From Riptortus pedestris (lineage: Eukaryota > Arthropoda > Insecta > Hemiptera > Alydidae), in the NCBI GenBank assembly GCA_019009955.1, contig CM032231.1, positions 106,942,001 to 107,006,000 on the forward strand: 64,000 nt of DNA, read 5' to 3'. The notes below the pieces were generated by a model, which was given only the letters and a program-made list of their open reading frames with translations, made no database searches and was not told the origin of the DNA. Below are positions 13,940-27,654 of the stretch, piece after piece (position 1 is the first letter of the stretch; every line of letters starts with the position of its first letter). Position numbers and translations under genes: made by a program.

Positions 13940-16900
13940 TCTATAGATTTTTGAAATACACATATATTTCATCACAAGCTATAATTTGTTTGACAAAACA
14001 AAGGCCGTTTGGGGTTTCACCCTTTGTTTTGCCTGCTTAGGAACACTTCTGCTCATTCCAGAACTAAAAGTTAATGCAAGTGATGGGACCTGTACTCTTA
14101 GCTCTAGAGAAAGTTCCAGCATGCTTGTGCTTAGTTATTTTTTGATACACTCTCCCAGAGTCTGTAATAAAAGTAGTACCTCAGAATTGCAAAACTTTAT
14201 ATTAATTTAGGAATTAAGAAGATGAGGCATAGGTAGCTGGATTTTGTGACAACTTAGTTATTGAATTGATTGTCTGAAATTATGTTATAATTTATAAACA
14301 AAAAAATCATACATACAACGATATATGAATAACTAATGAGACTTACTATTTGATATAAGTTTTCTCAACCATACAGCCCATCGACTACATTCTTCATCGT
14401 GGAAGCCAATAGCCCTCCATATGAGCTTGTATTCTGCATGAGCTCCTACTAGACCCCAAAGAACTTCTTGGTAATATGCCAAGACTTTTTGTCTTGCTCT
14501 CATGCTCATTCTAAAATCACCTAATAAATATTGATTTGTAATTATTATTTAGTATACGAACAATAAAATATTGTATATAGTATTATAAAATTATTGAAGA
14601 GCATTTATCTATCTGCTTAAGCTTTTTATTTACTAAATCTTGTTACCAAAATTTGACTATATATAATTTATTTCAGCCTCCATCCATGGTTAGTTATGTC
14701 CGATTTCTTCTTTTCACTCAATTGGTGTCAACTGCTCAATTGTTCAATCTTATATTAAATATATAGTTAAACTGAAAGAAAAAATACCCTTGGGCAGAAC
14801 AAATACTATCATTTGAATACAGCAGTGGCGGAGTGGGTAAGAGTTCTGCACTACTATACTAAAGGTATGGTACACTAAATGTCTGAGTAGTATCTGTATG
14901 TGTGAAAGAACATATTTCACATTATTTAAAAATGAGGAGCCTTAGAATGTTGAAATTTCATATTTAGAAGTATCGTAACTTCAGTTATGCACCTCTTCTT
15001 TTGACTGTGGGAGAGGGGGAGGGGGTTTAGAGGGAGCTGAAATTAAAAATTGAAAATTTCTTTCCACATATTAGAGATTCAAAAAACTACGGAACCATTT
15101 ATTTTTTTATCGCGAAAAGTTGCCTAAACTATGTTCTATATCATTTTTTGATCTGTAGTATTGGAATGAATATATCATGTGTTTTTTCAAATGATATTTT
15201 AAATTAAGTGCATCAAAATATTTTGTTAATTTAATTTAACTGAAGTAAAAGGAAGTCATCTAGTGTCTACGTCATATTTTGTTTTTTGGATACAGTAAAC
15301 AAAACAAATATCGTTATGGCAATTGCGAATTTTTTATTTTTTATTTTTTTACTTCATCTGATCTAGAAACAAAGGTGATGAAGTTACAAGGAACTATGAG
15401 TCATATTCGGCAACATAAAAAAGTATACTATATCTGGTATCCAAAGCACTATTCAAATCCATTTCGCTTTTCAGTGTAATTTAAAATTTTATTTTTATTT
15501 TAAGAAATCATTTAATGTTTTTTTAATGAAGTTAATTAATCAACATGATATTATAAAACCTTTAAGTTTTTTTCCTCATTAATATTGCTGAAACAGTGAA
15601 TAAACCATTTTTCCACGTTCAATTGGACCTGATGCAACAAAGAATTTCTACAAAGTCTATTCTCACAATAAATACCAGTCCATGATTGTGACTGTAAATG
15701 AAAATAAAACCTTTAGTTTCGTTTAAATTAAAAAAAAAAAAAAAGTGTTATGGTATAAACATTTTTACCTTTAGATTTTGATTCTTTTATCGAGTAAGGG
15801 CCAAGTCTGTCAGGAGTTTCCTTAGCCATAGTATCAAAAAGATACTTAAGTTTTCGGCATTCAATAGCCATTAATCCTTCAAGCATTGATGCTTCTGGTG
15901 CAACTGGCTTTCCATTTCCCCCTTCTTTAATTTCACCACTGGGTGCGTGTATTGGAGACAAGTTTTCAGTTAAGGCCCTAAGATTAAACAAATAATGTAT
16001 AATTCAATTTACAATGCATCATTAATATAATTTTTTTTTCCCCAGTTTACTATTATTCTGTATTAGTCAACACTTTTAAGGTGATAAATTATCTTTCCCA
16101 TAAGCTGTTAATAATTAATTGCTCTAGTCAATGCTTCATTAATCTAAAACCTCCTATTTTGTTTTAATAGGAATATTTTTCTTTATATTATTAAGGATCG
16201 TGTGGAGAGAGGGGGGGTTGAATACCGTTGGCAAAAACAACACCCACCCAAAAAAATTCAGAGTGTTATCAAGGCATTTACCCCATCATCAGTACTCTTA
16301 TAGATCAGAATTGTTTGTCCCGGCTACTCTTCAGCTAGGCTCTATTATTATTATTATTATATAAAGGTTAGAATGAGAGGCATTCATATATCTAAGTGGA
16401 GGATTAACGATATTCCATCAGCTATTCTATTCATTGTTCTTTACACTTTCCAATTTGCATATCAATCAAAACTCCTCATTTCACTCATGCCTATCTTTAA
16501 TGACAAAAAAAAGAGAACAATCCACACCAAATTTATAACATTAAGCTTATGGACAAAAAAAAACTGGACAAAATTTCCAGGATGCCCCACTAGAAGTTTC
16601 CCTAGAACACCAGCATAAGAACAAATATCTGCATCAAACTAAAAACTATCTAATTCCAAATTCTGGTAAAACGTTGGGGTTCAAATTTCTCTTTTAATAA
16701 TTACAATCTTAGTTTTGGAGCAGTTTAAGAAGTAATATGTAATAAGGATGCAAGAAAGACATGTGTTGAACACCTTGTTCATTCAGCCTTTGATCACTTT
16801 TAAAAACTTTCTCTGATATGGTGCAAATAAGTGAAAAAGATCAAGTTCTGGAAGGTTTTTGGGAAGTTACTGCATTAACGATTTTCATAAAACTGCTGGC

Positions 16901-19900
16901 TTACTGATCCAGTCAAGGAATATAATATAAAGCATGACTGCTATATTGTTTAATTAAATTTGTTTGTCATGAAATATAAGTAACATAGAGTACCTGTAAA
17001 CTTCCATACTTGAATTATCTGAAGAAGGATATTCTGAATCTGCCTTTTCTCCTTCATTCTTTAAGTTCATTAAAATATAAATCAGCTGTTGGCCACAATC
17101 TTCAGCTCTTATATGTGCAATTACCTATAGATGAAACTGAGTTGTTACATTAAGTATTAAATAAAACGGACAAAATTAAAGTATCCAAAGATAACCTGCA
17201 GAATTTTGGTGAGTGTCAATTTTCTCATGGGATGCAGTAGTGTTGGACACGTATTTCGCACAATTGAAACACATTGGTTTTCAGTCCCGTTTCCAAGGGA
17301 AAGAAGATTGTCAAAAAATACTATCAATCTTGAAAATGAAAGAAGAACAAATTAATTACTATATCATTTAAAATTATTTTAAAACATAAGCAAAGCTACA
17401 TTCATGAGAATGTTTATGTCAGTATTGAGTAGCTAAAAAAAAAAAAAATAAATTCAGTAGTAGCTAAAAAGAAAAACTATCACAAAAAAATTAAACATAA
17501 TTTACACAGTTTTATTTTATTGGCATTTTCTTTATTTTGCTTCAAATTTCTGAATAAAAACAATCCGGTCTGATTATAAGAGAAATACTAAAAGCTAGTG
17601 AGTTGTTTTATACAGGAATTATGAAGTTAGAGTTACTAACAATAACTAACTACCTAATTCTTAGATCAGATGTTGATAAGTTCAATTGTCTTATACAAAA
17701 ATATTTTTTTGTTTAAAAAGAGACTTTTTTAAATATTTTTAATGTAAATTATGAATTACACTCACTTTTTTTCCAGTTCGCTGCCCCCTCCCTCACTCAA
17801 ACAGAAAGTCTGTGCCAATGCTGGGCACCATCAGCCAAACATGGTGTTCAAAGTACACCAAACACTCAAAACTCTACCAAACATGACTTTATAAACCTAT
17901 CATGTCTCATAATTGGATTTGGTAATTTAACCGGCGTTAACCACTGCTCGTGTTTGTAAGGATTTCGGTAAAAGATCCATTTGAAATAACAAGTGACTAT
18001 TCTATACAAACAAAATCCGAGTGTCTTTAGGGTGGGTAAGTAGTTCTTGACGTATGTCTACCCAATGTTGGGTTTGTGCAGCTGTCTGGGTACAAATGGG
18101 CAAACACTAAAATTTCTTCTGAGGGATTTGAAATGGTATCATATTGTTTCCTTAGAAAGTCCAAGAATAGTTGGTGACAGTTGGTGTGAACTGTTTTACA
18201 GTTTTTCAACTTCTTTTTTTCTGTAACTCAATGTTTTACACATATGGGCATCCAGAATGGGGTTCATCTTCAAGAACACAGTTGTGGCCATTGAATTTCC
18301 CCAACTAATATTAATTCACAACATCCTCTTCTTCCACTTCACATATTTTTCAAGCAGCAGCAGCCACTCCAGTAAATCTAAGTTTCTAATAATGCTCAAA
18401 ATTATATGAATTTAAAATTGGGGGTGAAGGTTACCCAGGCTCTTTTGTAACTAGAAGATTGGTGACCCTGACTTCCAATTTACAAAATTTACAGTGGTCA
18501 CTGTAAGCCTGGTGTAGGGGGGTGTCACACCATAAGGAAAATTTCTACTGTCTCATTATGGAGTGGATTTCATTGATTATGGAGTTAGAGGGAATTTTCT
18601 GCAAGGATACCATGCATTTTGGACATTATTTTGTTGAGAGATGTCAGACATTGAGAACATATTGCTAGAATATTTCTTTCAACAAAACATATATGATTTC
18701 CCCCACAGGTTGTATTAGAACTAACAACAGGGTTTTTTTTTTCCGTACCATATCTTCATTTAAAATTTTATTTTGTAGGACTTATTTTATCGCAAATCCA
18801 AAATTTCTCATTAAACATAGAAAGTTTATTAAATATTGAGAAAAAACACAAAGGTTTTTTATGGTGAATTACTAAGATATCCAAGTAGCTGATGCTCGAG
18901 TGAAAATAGAAAGATTTCTGTAATAATAAAAAAAAAAAAAAAGAAGTTAATTTTCACATACCTTAATATATAAATTAATTTTGTAGGATTTTCAAGGAAC
19001 TTTGATATTGCAGCAGAAATAACTTGATTTAATAAATACATTACAGATAATCTTTTTGTTCTAATGTGTTCCCTCCAGTGTTTGCACTTATAATGTGACA
19101 CTATTCCAACTCGATGGTCTCCTGAGACTTTTGTAAATAATTTTGTAATATTATCCAAATCATCAGTAACTGCTTCAAGCCCCTAATAACAACATAAAAA
19201 AGAATGAATACATTTTCACTATTCAAATCTTTTATTTCATTCTATTTATTGACCTAAAATGTTCATGTTTGCCAAACAATATTAGAAACTATTTAGTTCA
19301 GTACTCAATAAACCCTGTAATTATATAGATTAAATTATGTTTTTTTAGTCCTGGGTCTTGTTAATAAGAATAATACTAATTTAATTGGATAATTTATTAA
19401 TACTTTTCACTTCAAGTAATTATGTTAGTACTAAAACACGTGAAACATTATAATGAGCATTTTGCTTCAAGTAGTGGACATAATTTTTTAATAAGTTGAG
19501 ATTTACACCCATTTTAGGCAGGTTACTACTCATTTCTAGCCAGGAAATAAGTTTATTCAGTGAGGCAAAAATTAAATAAAGCACTTAGGAGAATATCAAC
19601 TTCGAACCTATTGTAATTCAAAAAGGATTAAAATAGTTAATAGTGTTAATAGTAGTTGTCATTTAAATATAGTGGATGTATTCAACTACTGTGGGTAAAT
19701 TAATATAGGAGGGGTTTAAAGGGAGTAGTTAAAAATAGGGTCTGTATCATTGAGCCAAATAGCTCGGGAGAAAGGATACTTCTTATTTATTTAAATAATT
19801 ATATTTACGATTGGTATACATGCTTACACTGTATGCTTCATCATTGTCAAATAGCATAGTTCCTAATTTTCCTTCTAGGTCAGATGACAAACTGTTGAGT

Positions 19901-19968
19901 TTCTTACAGTTTACAACAAATTCTTGAATTGCTGTATCTTCTTCAGGAATCCATTTCGTGATGTTCAT
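2987..19968 (-). CDS. CCDC142: Coiled-coil domain-containing protein 142 (CCDC142)-like, 15 exons
   Basis: Exons on the minus strand: 19968-19828, 19182-18962, 17328-17196, 17124-16994, 15977-15769, 14520-14347, 12454-12300, 12037-11888, 10964-10833, 10762-10649, 9859-9706, 7930-7795, 6440-6250, 5227-5103, 3004-2987. All phases join and the coding length is 2184 nt (727 residues plus stop), close to the length I know for vertebrate CCDC142. The assignment rests on the C-terminal third: CEAWLDHIYKNKIKF, EWGALQLLADFGAVPTWL, a leucine-rich stretch and NQTQWLELRAP, which match my memory of the CCDC142 C-terminal domain. The protein is mostly helical with no signal peptide or membrane segment; its molecular role is poorly known. 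The ATG at 19968 is the first after an in-frame TGA. Weak points are the exon 9 donor (TTA|GTCAAA) and the tiny last exon (NVPPS, stop). A minus-strand AATAAA lies at 2900-2905. Introns carry MITEs, element H and a mariner fossil. Confidence 0.75.
3059..3654. mobile_element. Tc1/mariner-type internal-deletion element (MITE), empty-site copy
   Basis: The ends are perfect inverted repeats, CACTCAACCGCAAAAAAA and its complement followed by CCGGACACTT, and the element is flanked by TA duplications at 3057-3058 and 3655-3656. Internally, 3300-3385 on the minus strand still encodes a helix-turn-helix-like start (RYIAETLGVAKSTIH-type reading) related to the transposase fossil at 51765-52735, so this is a deletion derivative of that family. 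It lies in the last intron of the CCDC142-like gene. A second copy at 34223-35502 carries an extra insertion. Confidence 0.85.
4213..4808 (-). mobile_element. Element H (non-autonomous Helentron/HINE-like), both ends present
   Basis: The 3' end reads in plus orientation AAAAGTCCGTCACGCAGGGG, with the hairpin ACGCAG-GGG-CTGCGT type stem, then the subterminal repeat AAGCAGATTTCCCAC. The core and a short (TA)n follow, then the 5' end TTAAGGGAAATCTGCT at about 4793-4806. Part of the region next to the 5' palindrome is deleted. It lies in the last intron of the CCDC142-like gene. Confidence 0.75.
5320..5935 (-). repeat. Two element-H core fragments
   Basis: About 5330-5420 and 5790-5935 each retain the C-rich tract, the CCGGTTTTGCCCATTAACAA-type block and, in the second, the GATTGGTTATA block of the core. 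Neither has ends. Both are intronic. The second ends in a short TAGA run. Confidence 0.45.
7978..8040. repeat. (TA)n microsatellite
   Basis: An uninterrupted TA tract with one CTA break in the CCDC142-like intron. No element-H core was recognised next to it. Confidence 0.9.
8775..9100 (+). repeat. Interspersed repeat, copy 1 of 2
   Basis: This shares a series of blocks with 14935-15240: TAGAATGTTGAAATTTCATA, the following TATTTAG and AGTAT, the ACATATTAGAG block, and a stretch with TTTTTTTATC and ATGTCATATCATTTTGATCT-like sequence. There are no inverted ends or coding sequence. The family is unknown. Confidence 0.55.
11107..11145. repeat. (TA)n microsatellite
   Basis: A pure TA tract in a CCDC142-like intron. 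Confidence 0.9.
12935..13315 (-). repeat. Element H core
   Basis: On the minus strand this carries the GCTCTAGCAGTC block, the GTTCGTTAATGGCTGAAATC block, the G-rich tract, the ATTTCGAATTTTTG region and the TAAACCACTTCATTAC block, all in the standard order. It lacks both termini and is intronic. Confidence 0.7.
13753..13935 (+). repeat. Element H 5' end with palindrome and (TA)n
   Basis: It starts AGCAGATTTCCCTTAAGG, containing the 20-bp palindrome GATTTCCCTTAAGGGAAATC, continues through the GAGGTTGTACTCATGA and GACGAAAATGAGGTCCGTTC blocks, and ends in the TA tract. The rest of the element is absent. Confidence 0.8.
14935..15240 (+). repeat. Interspersed repeat, copy 2 of 2
   Basis: This is the second copy of the unit at 8775-9100, sharing its TTAGAATGTTGAAATTTCAT start and later blocks. 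It also carries a G-rich tract at about 15005-15030. It is intronic and the family is unknown. Confidence 0.5.
17765..18390 (-). pseudogene. Fossil mariner transposase in CCDC142-like intron 2
   Basis: Read on the minus strand with frame breaks and stops, the region follows the mariner transposase order: an acidic-basic start (VEEEDVVN, then GKFNGHNCVLEDEPHSG), a segment SPTILGLSKETI in place of the second helix-turn-helix, VCPFVPRQLHKPN, and RIVTCYFKWIFY followed by EQWLTPV. The last part corresponds to the mariner block RIVT-DEKW, but the catalytic Asp and following Glu are replaced (YF). Several in-frame stops make it inactive. No inverted ends were recognised. Confidence 0.75.
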
Positions 19969-20834
19969 AGCTTCAGAATTGTTAAATAGCCAGAATTGCT
20001 CTGAATTTTGAGTTTTTCATTTTACTTAATTTCCTTATGGACATTTTCCTTTTCATTCCTAAGTAAAAGTGAAATCATTTTTAAAAAAAACTTATATGGA
20101 AGACATCTTTCTTATCCTAAATAGATCTACGCATCTCTACATATTAAAAAAAAATATTTATTTATTTTATACAAGGATTTGGTCATTGACAGGGTTTAGA
20201 GGTTTCATTTTTTGAGTCAGTTACTAATTAAATTCAATATGCCCATCCGAGAATCAAACACGATGCAAAATTATTTAAGAGTATTAATACCTATCTACTC
20301 CTTCAACAGCCATTGCCAGCCTGAACCCCAGAAAATAATGTCACCAATGTAACCTAGATTAATTAAGTTAATAGAGTTAAAATTTTTAAGAGAGGAGGTA
20401 TCAACAAAAAAAAAAGACATTTTATGATTCTTAAAGATACATCACTGGGATGAGTTAATGAATTTAACTGCTAGTTATCAAATCCTTTCTTCAATCACTG
20501 TTCAAAACCTCTATGGTTTCCTACCATTACAGAGAAAATTTTATTTCTCTGGTCCCTAGGAATATAATATATACGCATGCACACATGTTTCGCCTAAAGA
20601 AAGCAATCATATGGGAGTAAGAGCACAGCAACTGTATCAAAAAGCTGGTAGTTAAATCGATTTAAGTAGAAATTAATAAACATTTTCAGATAGCTTCTAT
20701 AATAAAGCACTTATTCTTCGCTTCTATAACTTTTTCATGTAAACAATTCATGAATAAAATTGCACCTATTGTGAAGTATGTTATGATTTTATAATTAAGT
20801 ATGGATGTAGAGATTAATATATAAAAGTGTTTCA

Positions 20835-22070
20835 TGCAAAATTAAAGGCCACGTTGGGCCAACATAGCTGAAATCAGACCAGTTAGAGGGGGGCTTTAGG
20901 GGAATTTAAAAAAAAAATCTCCATTATTATGTCGGATTGAAAAATTTACTATAAATGATGTTATAAACATTTATTCTCTAAGTTCAATATTAACTGAGAT
21001 ATAGCATTTTTTAGTTTCCGTTAAACCCCCACTCCTGTTCATGTCATATAAACAATACTCTGTTTTATAATAAACCAATTTACCCAAAGGTAAAATACCA
21101 AATATTGTTTTCAACAGGTATTTACTAGATGAGGTTCTTACAAGGGGGGAATAATTGAAAATTTCAAATATCTCGGTTGGATATAAACTGAGTTGGACTG
21201 AAAAAGTTTATACAACAAATCTTGAAATTATTATTAAATACATATTTTTTTTTAAAAAATATTAAGCCAGTTATATGTTGTTGTTTTTTTTTATCTTTTC
21301 AGCTTTATACCCCCACTTAATATCGTCTGATTTTTACTATAAGTGTATAACTTGTCTGTTATCAATTCTATTAGTCACAATTCTTGTTTGATCTCTACCA
21401 AACTCAATATTTAAACGTTTTATGTAAAACTAAAGATCAAGTTGGTTAGTGGCTGAAATCGGATTAGTGAGAGTGGGAATTTAGTAAATTCAAATATCTC
21501 CTTATTATATGTTGTATCGAAAAATTGCAGAGAACCATTCTTATTTCAGATGTTATTTCCATAAGCCATTTAGATTTGCATAACCAAATATTGTTTTCAT
21601 TGATCTACTGTGTGAGATACAAGCATATACATTGTGTGATGAAGCCATCAATTTTACATTCTTAACACAAAAATGGTTATTTGATCTATACCATAATTGA
21701 TATTTAAACATTTCATGCAACACTTAAGTCGATAGTCATTAATGCATAAAATTGGAATACGAACAGGAGGGGGGGGGAAGTTAGAGGGGGAATTCGAAAA
21801 TTCAAAATATCTCCATTATGTGTGATATTGAAAAATGAAATAGAATCAATCGTGTTAAAGTATTAATGCTCTATAATCATTGTTCTATACATTCATTCAT
21901 AGCTCAAATATTAAGTGAGTCGTTCATACTTTCTTATTTTCAGCCTTCAGTACTCATCAAATTTTTACTTAGAATTAGAAAATACATGGTTTGAACTGAT
22001 CAATAGTGTGTTATACCAGAACGTGGGAAATTGCTTATTTTACATAGCCCCTGCATGAAGGACATTTTGA
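20835..22070 (+). repeat. Cluster of decayed element-H cores with one 3' end
   Basis: The core order (GCTGAAATCAGACC, G-rich tract, AATATCTCC, CGGATTGAAAAATT) appears at least three times, starting near 20870, 21440 and 21740. The block ends at about 22015-22070 with GGGAAATTGCTTATTTTACA and GCCCCTGCATGAAGGAC, a mutated 3' terminus. It separates the CCDC142-like gene from the repeat-poor block to the right. Confidence 0.6.
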
Positions 22071-22350
22071 GCTTCCACTGTAAACGAGTCTGTACAGTTT
22101 CTTTTTCAAGTCAATATTTAATTGGCTTATCTCTTCTTGTTGCATACCATCTACCTAACCTTTTTAATACTCTGACAATCTGATAGACTTATTAGGTAAT
22201 GCCTCTTATCTCGACTGCCACAGCCGTACTGGGAAATGGGAGGTAAATAGTTTCAATGAGTTTAATAAAACATTGCTTTCAATTTTAGGTTTTCAAAATA
22301 TGTAGGGAATGTTGAAAGAATAAATATGACATTAAGATAAACAGGAATAC

Positions 22351-22356
22351 TTTATT
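22351..22356 (-). terminator. Candidate polyadenylation signal (AATAAA, minus strand)
   Basis: The minus strand reads CAATAAAGTATTCC here, at the lower edge of the repeat-poor block. It is one hexamer in AT-rich DNA, so chance is possible. Confidence 0.3.
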
Positions 22357-25300
22357 GTATGAAACATATTACATAATAAAAAATTAAAGTTATTTGACTG
22401 AAATTAAATTGTTTATAATTTTAGTAAGGTACACTTTCATATCACAGCAAAATATATGAACATAAAAAATACTGGAAAGAAAATAAGTGTATAGAAAATA
22501 TAAAAAGCCATTGTTAATCTACAAATATAAATTCAAATTCTCACAAAATGGATGCTCTTTCCAAATCCCCTAAGTATACAATAAAAAAATAAACTCTAAT
22601 ATTCGTTCAGAAGAATAAGCAAGCATAAATACAATAATAAAAAATGTATAGAAATATATTCTAAAGATGTCAAAGATATATTATAAATTATAGTTTAGAT
22701 ATAATTAAATGACTCTTTTTTTTATTTTTTTTTTTTTTTTTCAATATGATGCTAGAATAAATCTGATTCTTTAAATGTACTGCAATAAATTGCTATAAAC
22801 CATTCTCTAAGAAATATGTCAAACTCAGAAGAGAATAATAATCAAGTTGAGTAGCAAAATACTATTTATTGAGCTAATGAAGTATAACTCACTAACAACT
22901 CGCTAATAGCCTGCTGCTCACCTACTACTCTTCAATAGTACCTACATAGCTCTTATACAATTTTCCAATTTAATTATGACAATATTTTATCAATGCATAA
23001 AGGAAAATGAATAATTAAAAAAATAATTTTCTTAAATTTAAGAGATTTTTAGGATAAAATAACAATAAATATTGTAATTTATTTATAAATTCCCTGAAAT
23101 TTCAATATTTTATGGTCACCACTTTATTTTATTTATTTTTTTTTTACATTCTTTTACGCTTATTTATATAAAAATTTTATTGTACTTAATGGAAAAGTTT
23201 TTCGAGTAAAAAATAAGTAAATATCAATAAAATCACATTTAGTTATTTAATGTTTAAAAATAAAAACGAATCTATAAGGTAGTAAAAATTACAATTATAA
23301 AATTTCTCTAAGTAAACTGATATTAAATTATTTACATTTAATTATTGTTGTTTGGTCTTTACAGCAACTTTACCTCAAATTGCTAATGCCTAAATATATC
23401 TTTATATATAAAATATATGTCTTTCATGAATACATAAACTTAATATAAAGAATTAAAGATTGACTAATATAATAATATGAAGACTAAAAATCAACCAAAC
23501 TATTAAAAAATGTATGAATTAAATATATACCCATAGGCTTAAATTTCAAGTTAATTTACAAATGCTTTACGTAAAAAGTTACCCATCACAGTGTAGAAAC
23601 CCATAAACAGAGCTGATGAAGAAAAATATTTCATTATGTGGATAGTCAAGAATGAAAAAAGTTAAAGAATAAAAAGAGATTCCCAAACAAATGACACACA
23701 TTTCAGTCTCAGAGGAAAATAGAGTTTTTATTTACAAAGAGAGAAATTAGGAAATATTTGTATTTAAATTATCACAAAAATATTTAATCAATAAAAAAGT
23801 TTAACAGCTTTGATCTTTTACAATGGGTTTCCAATGAATGAATTGTCTAAACACTGAGTTTCACTTTGGCTATTTAGCAGGAAAACTTATAAATTGCTCC
23901 TGGAGAAAAACATTTAGGAATCCCAATATAAAAAATAGAATATTAAAATTGCACTACCTAGAAACATACAAAATGTATATTGAGATTATCTAGTTGAGAG
24001 TAGACATTTTGCTAAATGTATTCTAACAAATACCAGTGATAACTATTAATGATTACATGTATAAATAAATCTCTCTCTGCCCACTTATATTTGTTTAATG
24101 TAATAACAATTTTGCACTTTGCAATATTTAGATTGCATTACCTAACTGGTCAATAATACTAGTATTAATTTGTACATTCATGAATTTTATTTCTTCAAAT
24201 AGACTGAAAAACTACATATGAAACAAAGCTAACTAATGCATGATTCAAATATGAAATGTAAGTGGAAATTGCAAATGGTGAACATTTTTTTCACAATAAA
24301 GGTACTTAAAGCAATATAATTTGTTTATAAAAGGAAAGTACATTCATGAATTAGTATTAATTCTCTAAAGGAATTTATTATCAAAATTAGTCTACGAGTC
24401 ATTCATACTTCATATTACAAATTTTGAAAATAAGAAGTTCGTAAATGAGCGCCTGAGAATTACAGAAGTCTTGGCAAATCAATGTAGATTTTAATAAATA
24501 CGATCTAAGGATTTCAAATAGAGTAAAAATAATACTCCCATTTTAATCTAATATGATTGTAAATTACTCCGATCAAGTAAAAAAAAAAAAACTTTTAAAG
24601 TATTTAAATAACATGCAGAGAAAGAGAGAAATACAACTCCCGCAATAAAGGACAACTAGTGAGGTGACAAATTAAAGACGTATGTCCATTGTCACATCAC
24701 ATGTATAACACTTTATACAGTGTAAAAAGAAATGCCTAATACCATGGAGTTATTAGCTTAAGCAATGTTGAACATTAATAAATCTAAAAAATGTTTATTT
24801 TGTTCTTTCAAATTGGATTTAAGTCAAGCTTCCTACACTGCCACATGGCTTAGAAATAGGTAACTTCACATTACGATATCAAAATTAAAGATTAAATTAC
24901 AATAGTGATAGTATTAGTTAAGTCCAAAATTTTCCAGGATACACTATAATAAATATTTTGGCAAATGTGCAATGCCATGGAAGAATAAGTCCTAAACAGA
25001 GATTTTATAAAACACTAAAATTCTAGTGTTGCTTCAATACAACTCACAACTTTAGGAGCCTCAATTGTTTATATCCACCCATGATAGATTTTGAACACTG
25101 AGAAATGACTCCAGATTTGAACGGAAAAAAAAAATACATGTTTCTTTTCCTAAAGTAACATTTTTCTTGAGGTATCTTCAAATTTTCAAAATTGAATTTA
25201 AATTAAAATAAAATAAAAATTAACTAATAGTGAATATTTTTATACCAATACTTTTATTATAATCTATTTTTATCTTTATTAATCACTATATTCTCAATTC

Positions 25301-27120
25301 CTTATTAAAAATTAAATTTTACAAAATACTCGTAAGTTCAAATAAAACACAACTTTTTTCGCAGTATTTCAGCCATTAATTTTACAAGGAGGAAGTTACT
25401 GGCATAATAAATCAATTAAATTTCCAAAATACTAACTCGAATAAGAAAATACTTCACAGCAGTGAATTCAGGACACACACACTTGATCTCGCATACATCC
25501 ATAAAAATTCATTCACAGCATATTACATTTCTTTGGTTCAATTTGCTCGGGCTACAGTTCTTTATTACTAGAAAAATCGAATAATATTAAAACAGGCACA
25601 TAATTAAATCTTAAATTATCCCATATAAAGTGTTTAAATAGAGCACTCATAAGATTAATGATGAAATCTAAAATAAGATAATATAAGCATTTTCTTTTTA
25701 ATGCTCTAGCATTTAGATCCTTGAGTAATATTGGGTTCCGAAACTGCAAACAAATAACACATATTTTTTATGAGAATAATTAGTCATAATGACAAGAAAT
25801 GCCCAATACAGTCTTGCCCTGAAATTTCTATAACTAATAAATTCTAAGACCATTTTCAACAAGAGAGAGCTAGATCATTTGAGTAAAAACACTAAGGGGA
25901 CAGCCTCTAAGAGCACATTGTTACCTTAAACTACTAAAAATTAACTGATTTAAGGCATGTGAATAATAGCAGATTGGAGTAAAAATATAAGTTATAGTCA
26001 TGTCCAACTGAAATATATATTCACAGAAGCGATACTAACAAAATTGTTCAAAAAGTACATTGAAATAACAGCATATATTAAGAGGATTATTTACGCAATA
26101 TAATATCATTTCATAACAATGTTTAGTTTAGTTTAAAAATAAAAATTAATATTCAAAATCATTTTTAATTTTAAATTTGAGAGTCAGTATCTCTAGGATG
26201 AATGAAAGTGTTTTAATGTTCATGATTAAATAGAATTTGGATGACAAACCAAAATGATTTCAGCCACAAAAACCTTATTATTTATGTTCCTTTTATGATA
26301 CAGAAATGTTTCTAGTTTTAATCTCAAGCAGACGGAGGAAAATGCCTGTAAAAACTAGGATCTTCGAAATTATAAAATCTCTTTTCAGCCCTTGATTGTT
26401 GAGTTAAAATAGGCTATTTTGATAGATATCATTTAGGTGCATGCACTACCAAAATATCAATAGTCTCTACATTCAAAAGTAAACACTAAATATGTAAGGA
26501 GAATCATTTTCCAGAGTGGATAATCATTTTAAATGATGGAATATATTTGTGATGTGTCATTGATATCAAAATTCGTAAAAATAACTTCTTTTTTTTTAAT
26601 GATTTGCAATGGGGAAACAATACTAGATGAAGGTTTAGCACTGGCAGAATATATCATACTCGTTTGTCAAAGGTAATTACCAACCTGTTTTTTTCCAATA
26701 AATAATTAATACAACCATAATCAACCACAAAACTATAATAATAATAAAAAAATGTTTTTTTCCCCAAATCATCTTACAATTTTGTCAGGTCATTAAGAAT
26801 GAGTGAAACATGATAAATACAGCATGAAGTCCATTTGATATACTGAATATTTAAAAATTAATTTGCCACCAAGGAAAGTTAATTTTTATAGATTAACTAA
26901 TAAATACTTATTAACATAAAATACTGTTACTGCTCTGAGCACGGCTATTGGCTATACATTCAACATAGAATATTTGGAAAAAAAATAAATATGAACATAT
27001 ATACACATACATATACATGTTTTATTTACTAAAGGAATTGCTACAATTTCAATAAAAATATATAGGGGGGGGAAGGTATTAAGAATATGATTTTAATAAA
27101 AATCCTCCAAGATTGTCAAA

Positions 27121-27124
<4 letters not shown>

Positions 27125-27180
<56 letters not shown>
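27125..27180. repeat. (TA)n microsatellite
   Basis: A pure TA tract inside the repeat-poor block, not adjacent to an element-H core. Confidence 0.9.
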
Positions 27181-27185
<5 letters not shown>

Positions 27186-27654
27186 TATAAGGTTTATTAT
27201 ATATCATAGATAAATATTTTTTTTTTATTTTTTCAGTTGAGAGAGATCCAATATTTAAAGATCTGAAATAGAAAACAGATTGAGACGGGGAACAAAGAAT
27301 AAATGACAGTTATATTTGTTCACGTGCCACAATCATTCCTTAACAGGGAAAGTCAATCTAATCAGAATAATTTATGCCATACACTAATGATCTAACAACT
27401 GAGTTAACATCCTAAAGTACCAATAACTGTTCACCAAAGGTATATATGACCGTAATAATAATCAAAATCCAATTTCTAAATATAAATATCATGAAGATTA
27501 TAAGCCTGATAAAGTAACAATTTTTAGCTATGAAATTCTGGTCCCATAAAAGTTGTTTCCTGTACTGAGTGGAAAAATGAAGCAACTACACTACTGGTAC
27601 TTTGATGAAAAAACAAGTTCTAAAATCTTTTTTATGATTATGCTAAATTCATCT

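Noticed and set aside
14822..14900. tRNA-like segment (GTGGCGGAGTGGGTAAGAG)
   Set aside because: It has a leader-like A box but no convincing B box or cloverleaf; at most a SINE remnant.
16373..16618. 81-codon plus-strand open frame in a CCDC142-like intron
   Set aside because: No splice support and no recognisable family; GC content and composition match the surrounding intron.
9593..19158. Considered whether the 15-exon minus-strand gene was TELO2-interacting protein 1
   Set aside because: Some early exons superficially recall it, but the full 727-residue model and its WLDH- and WLELRAP-containing end fit CCDC142 much better.
25552..25740. Minus-strand open stretch after a TTTGCAG acceptor
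   Set aside because: The peptide is hydrophobic and AT-driven, and it lies inside the repeat-poor block where chance open frames are common.
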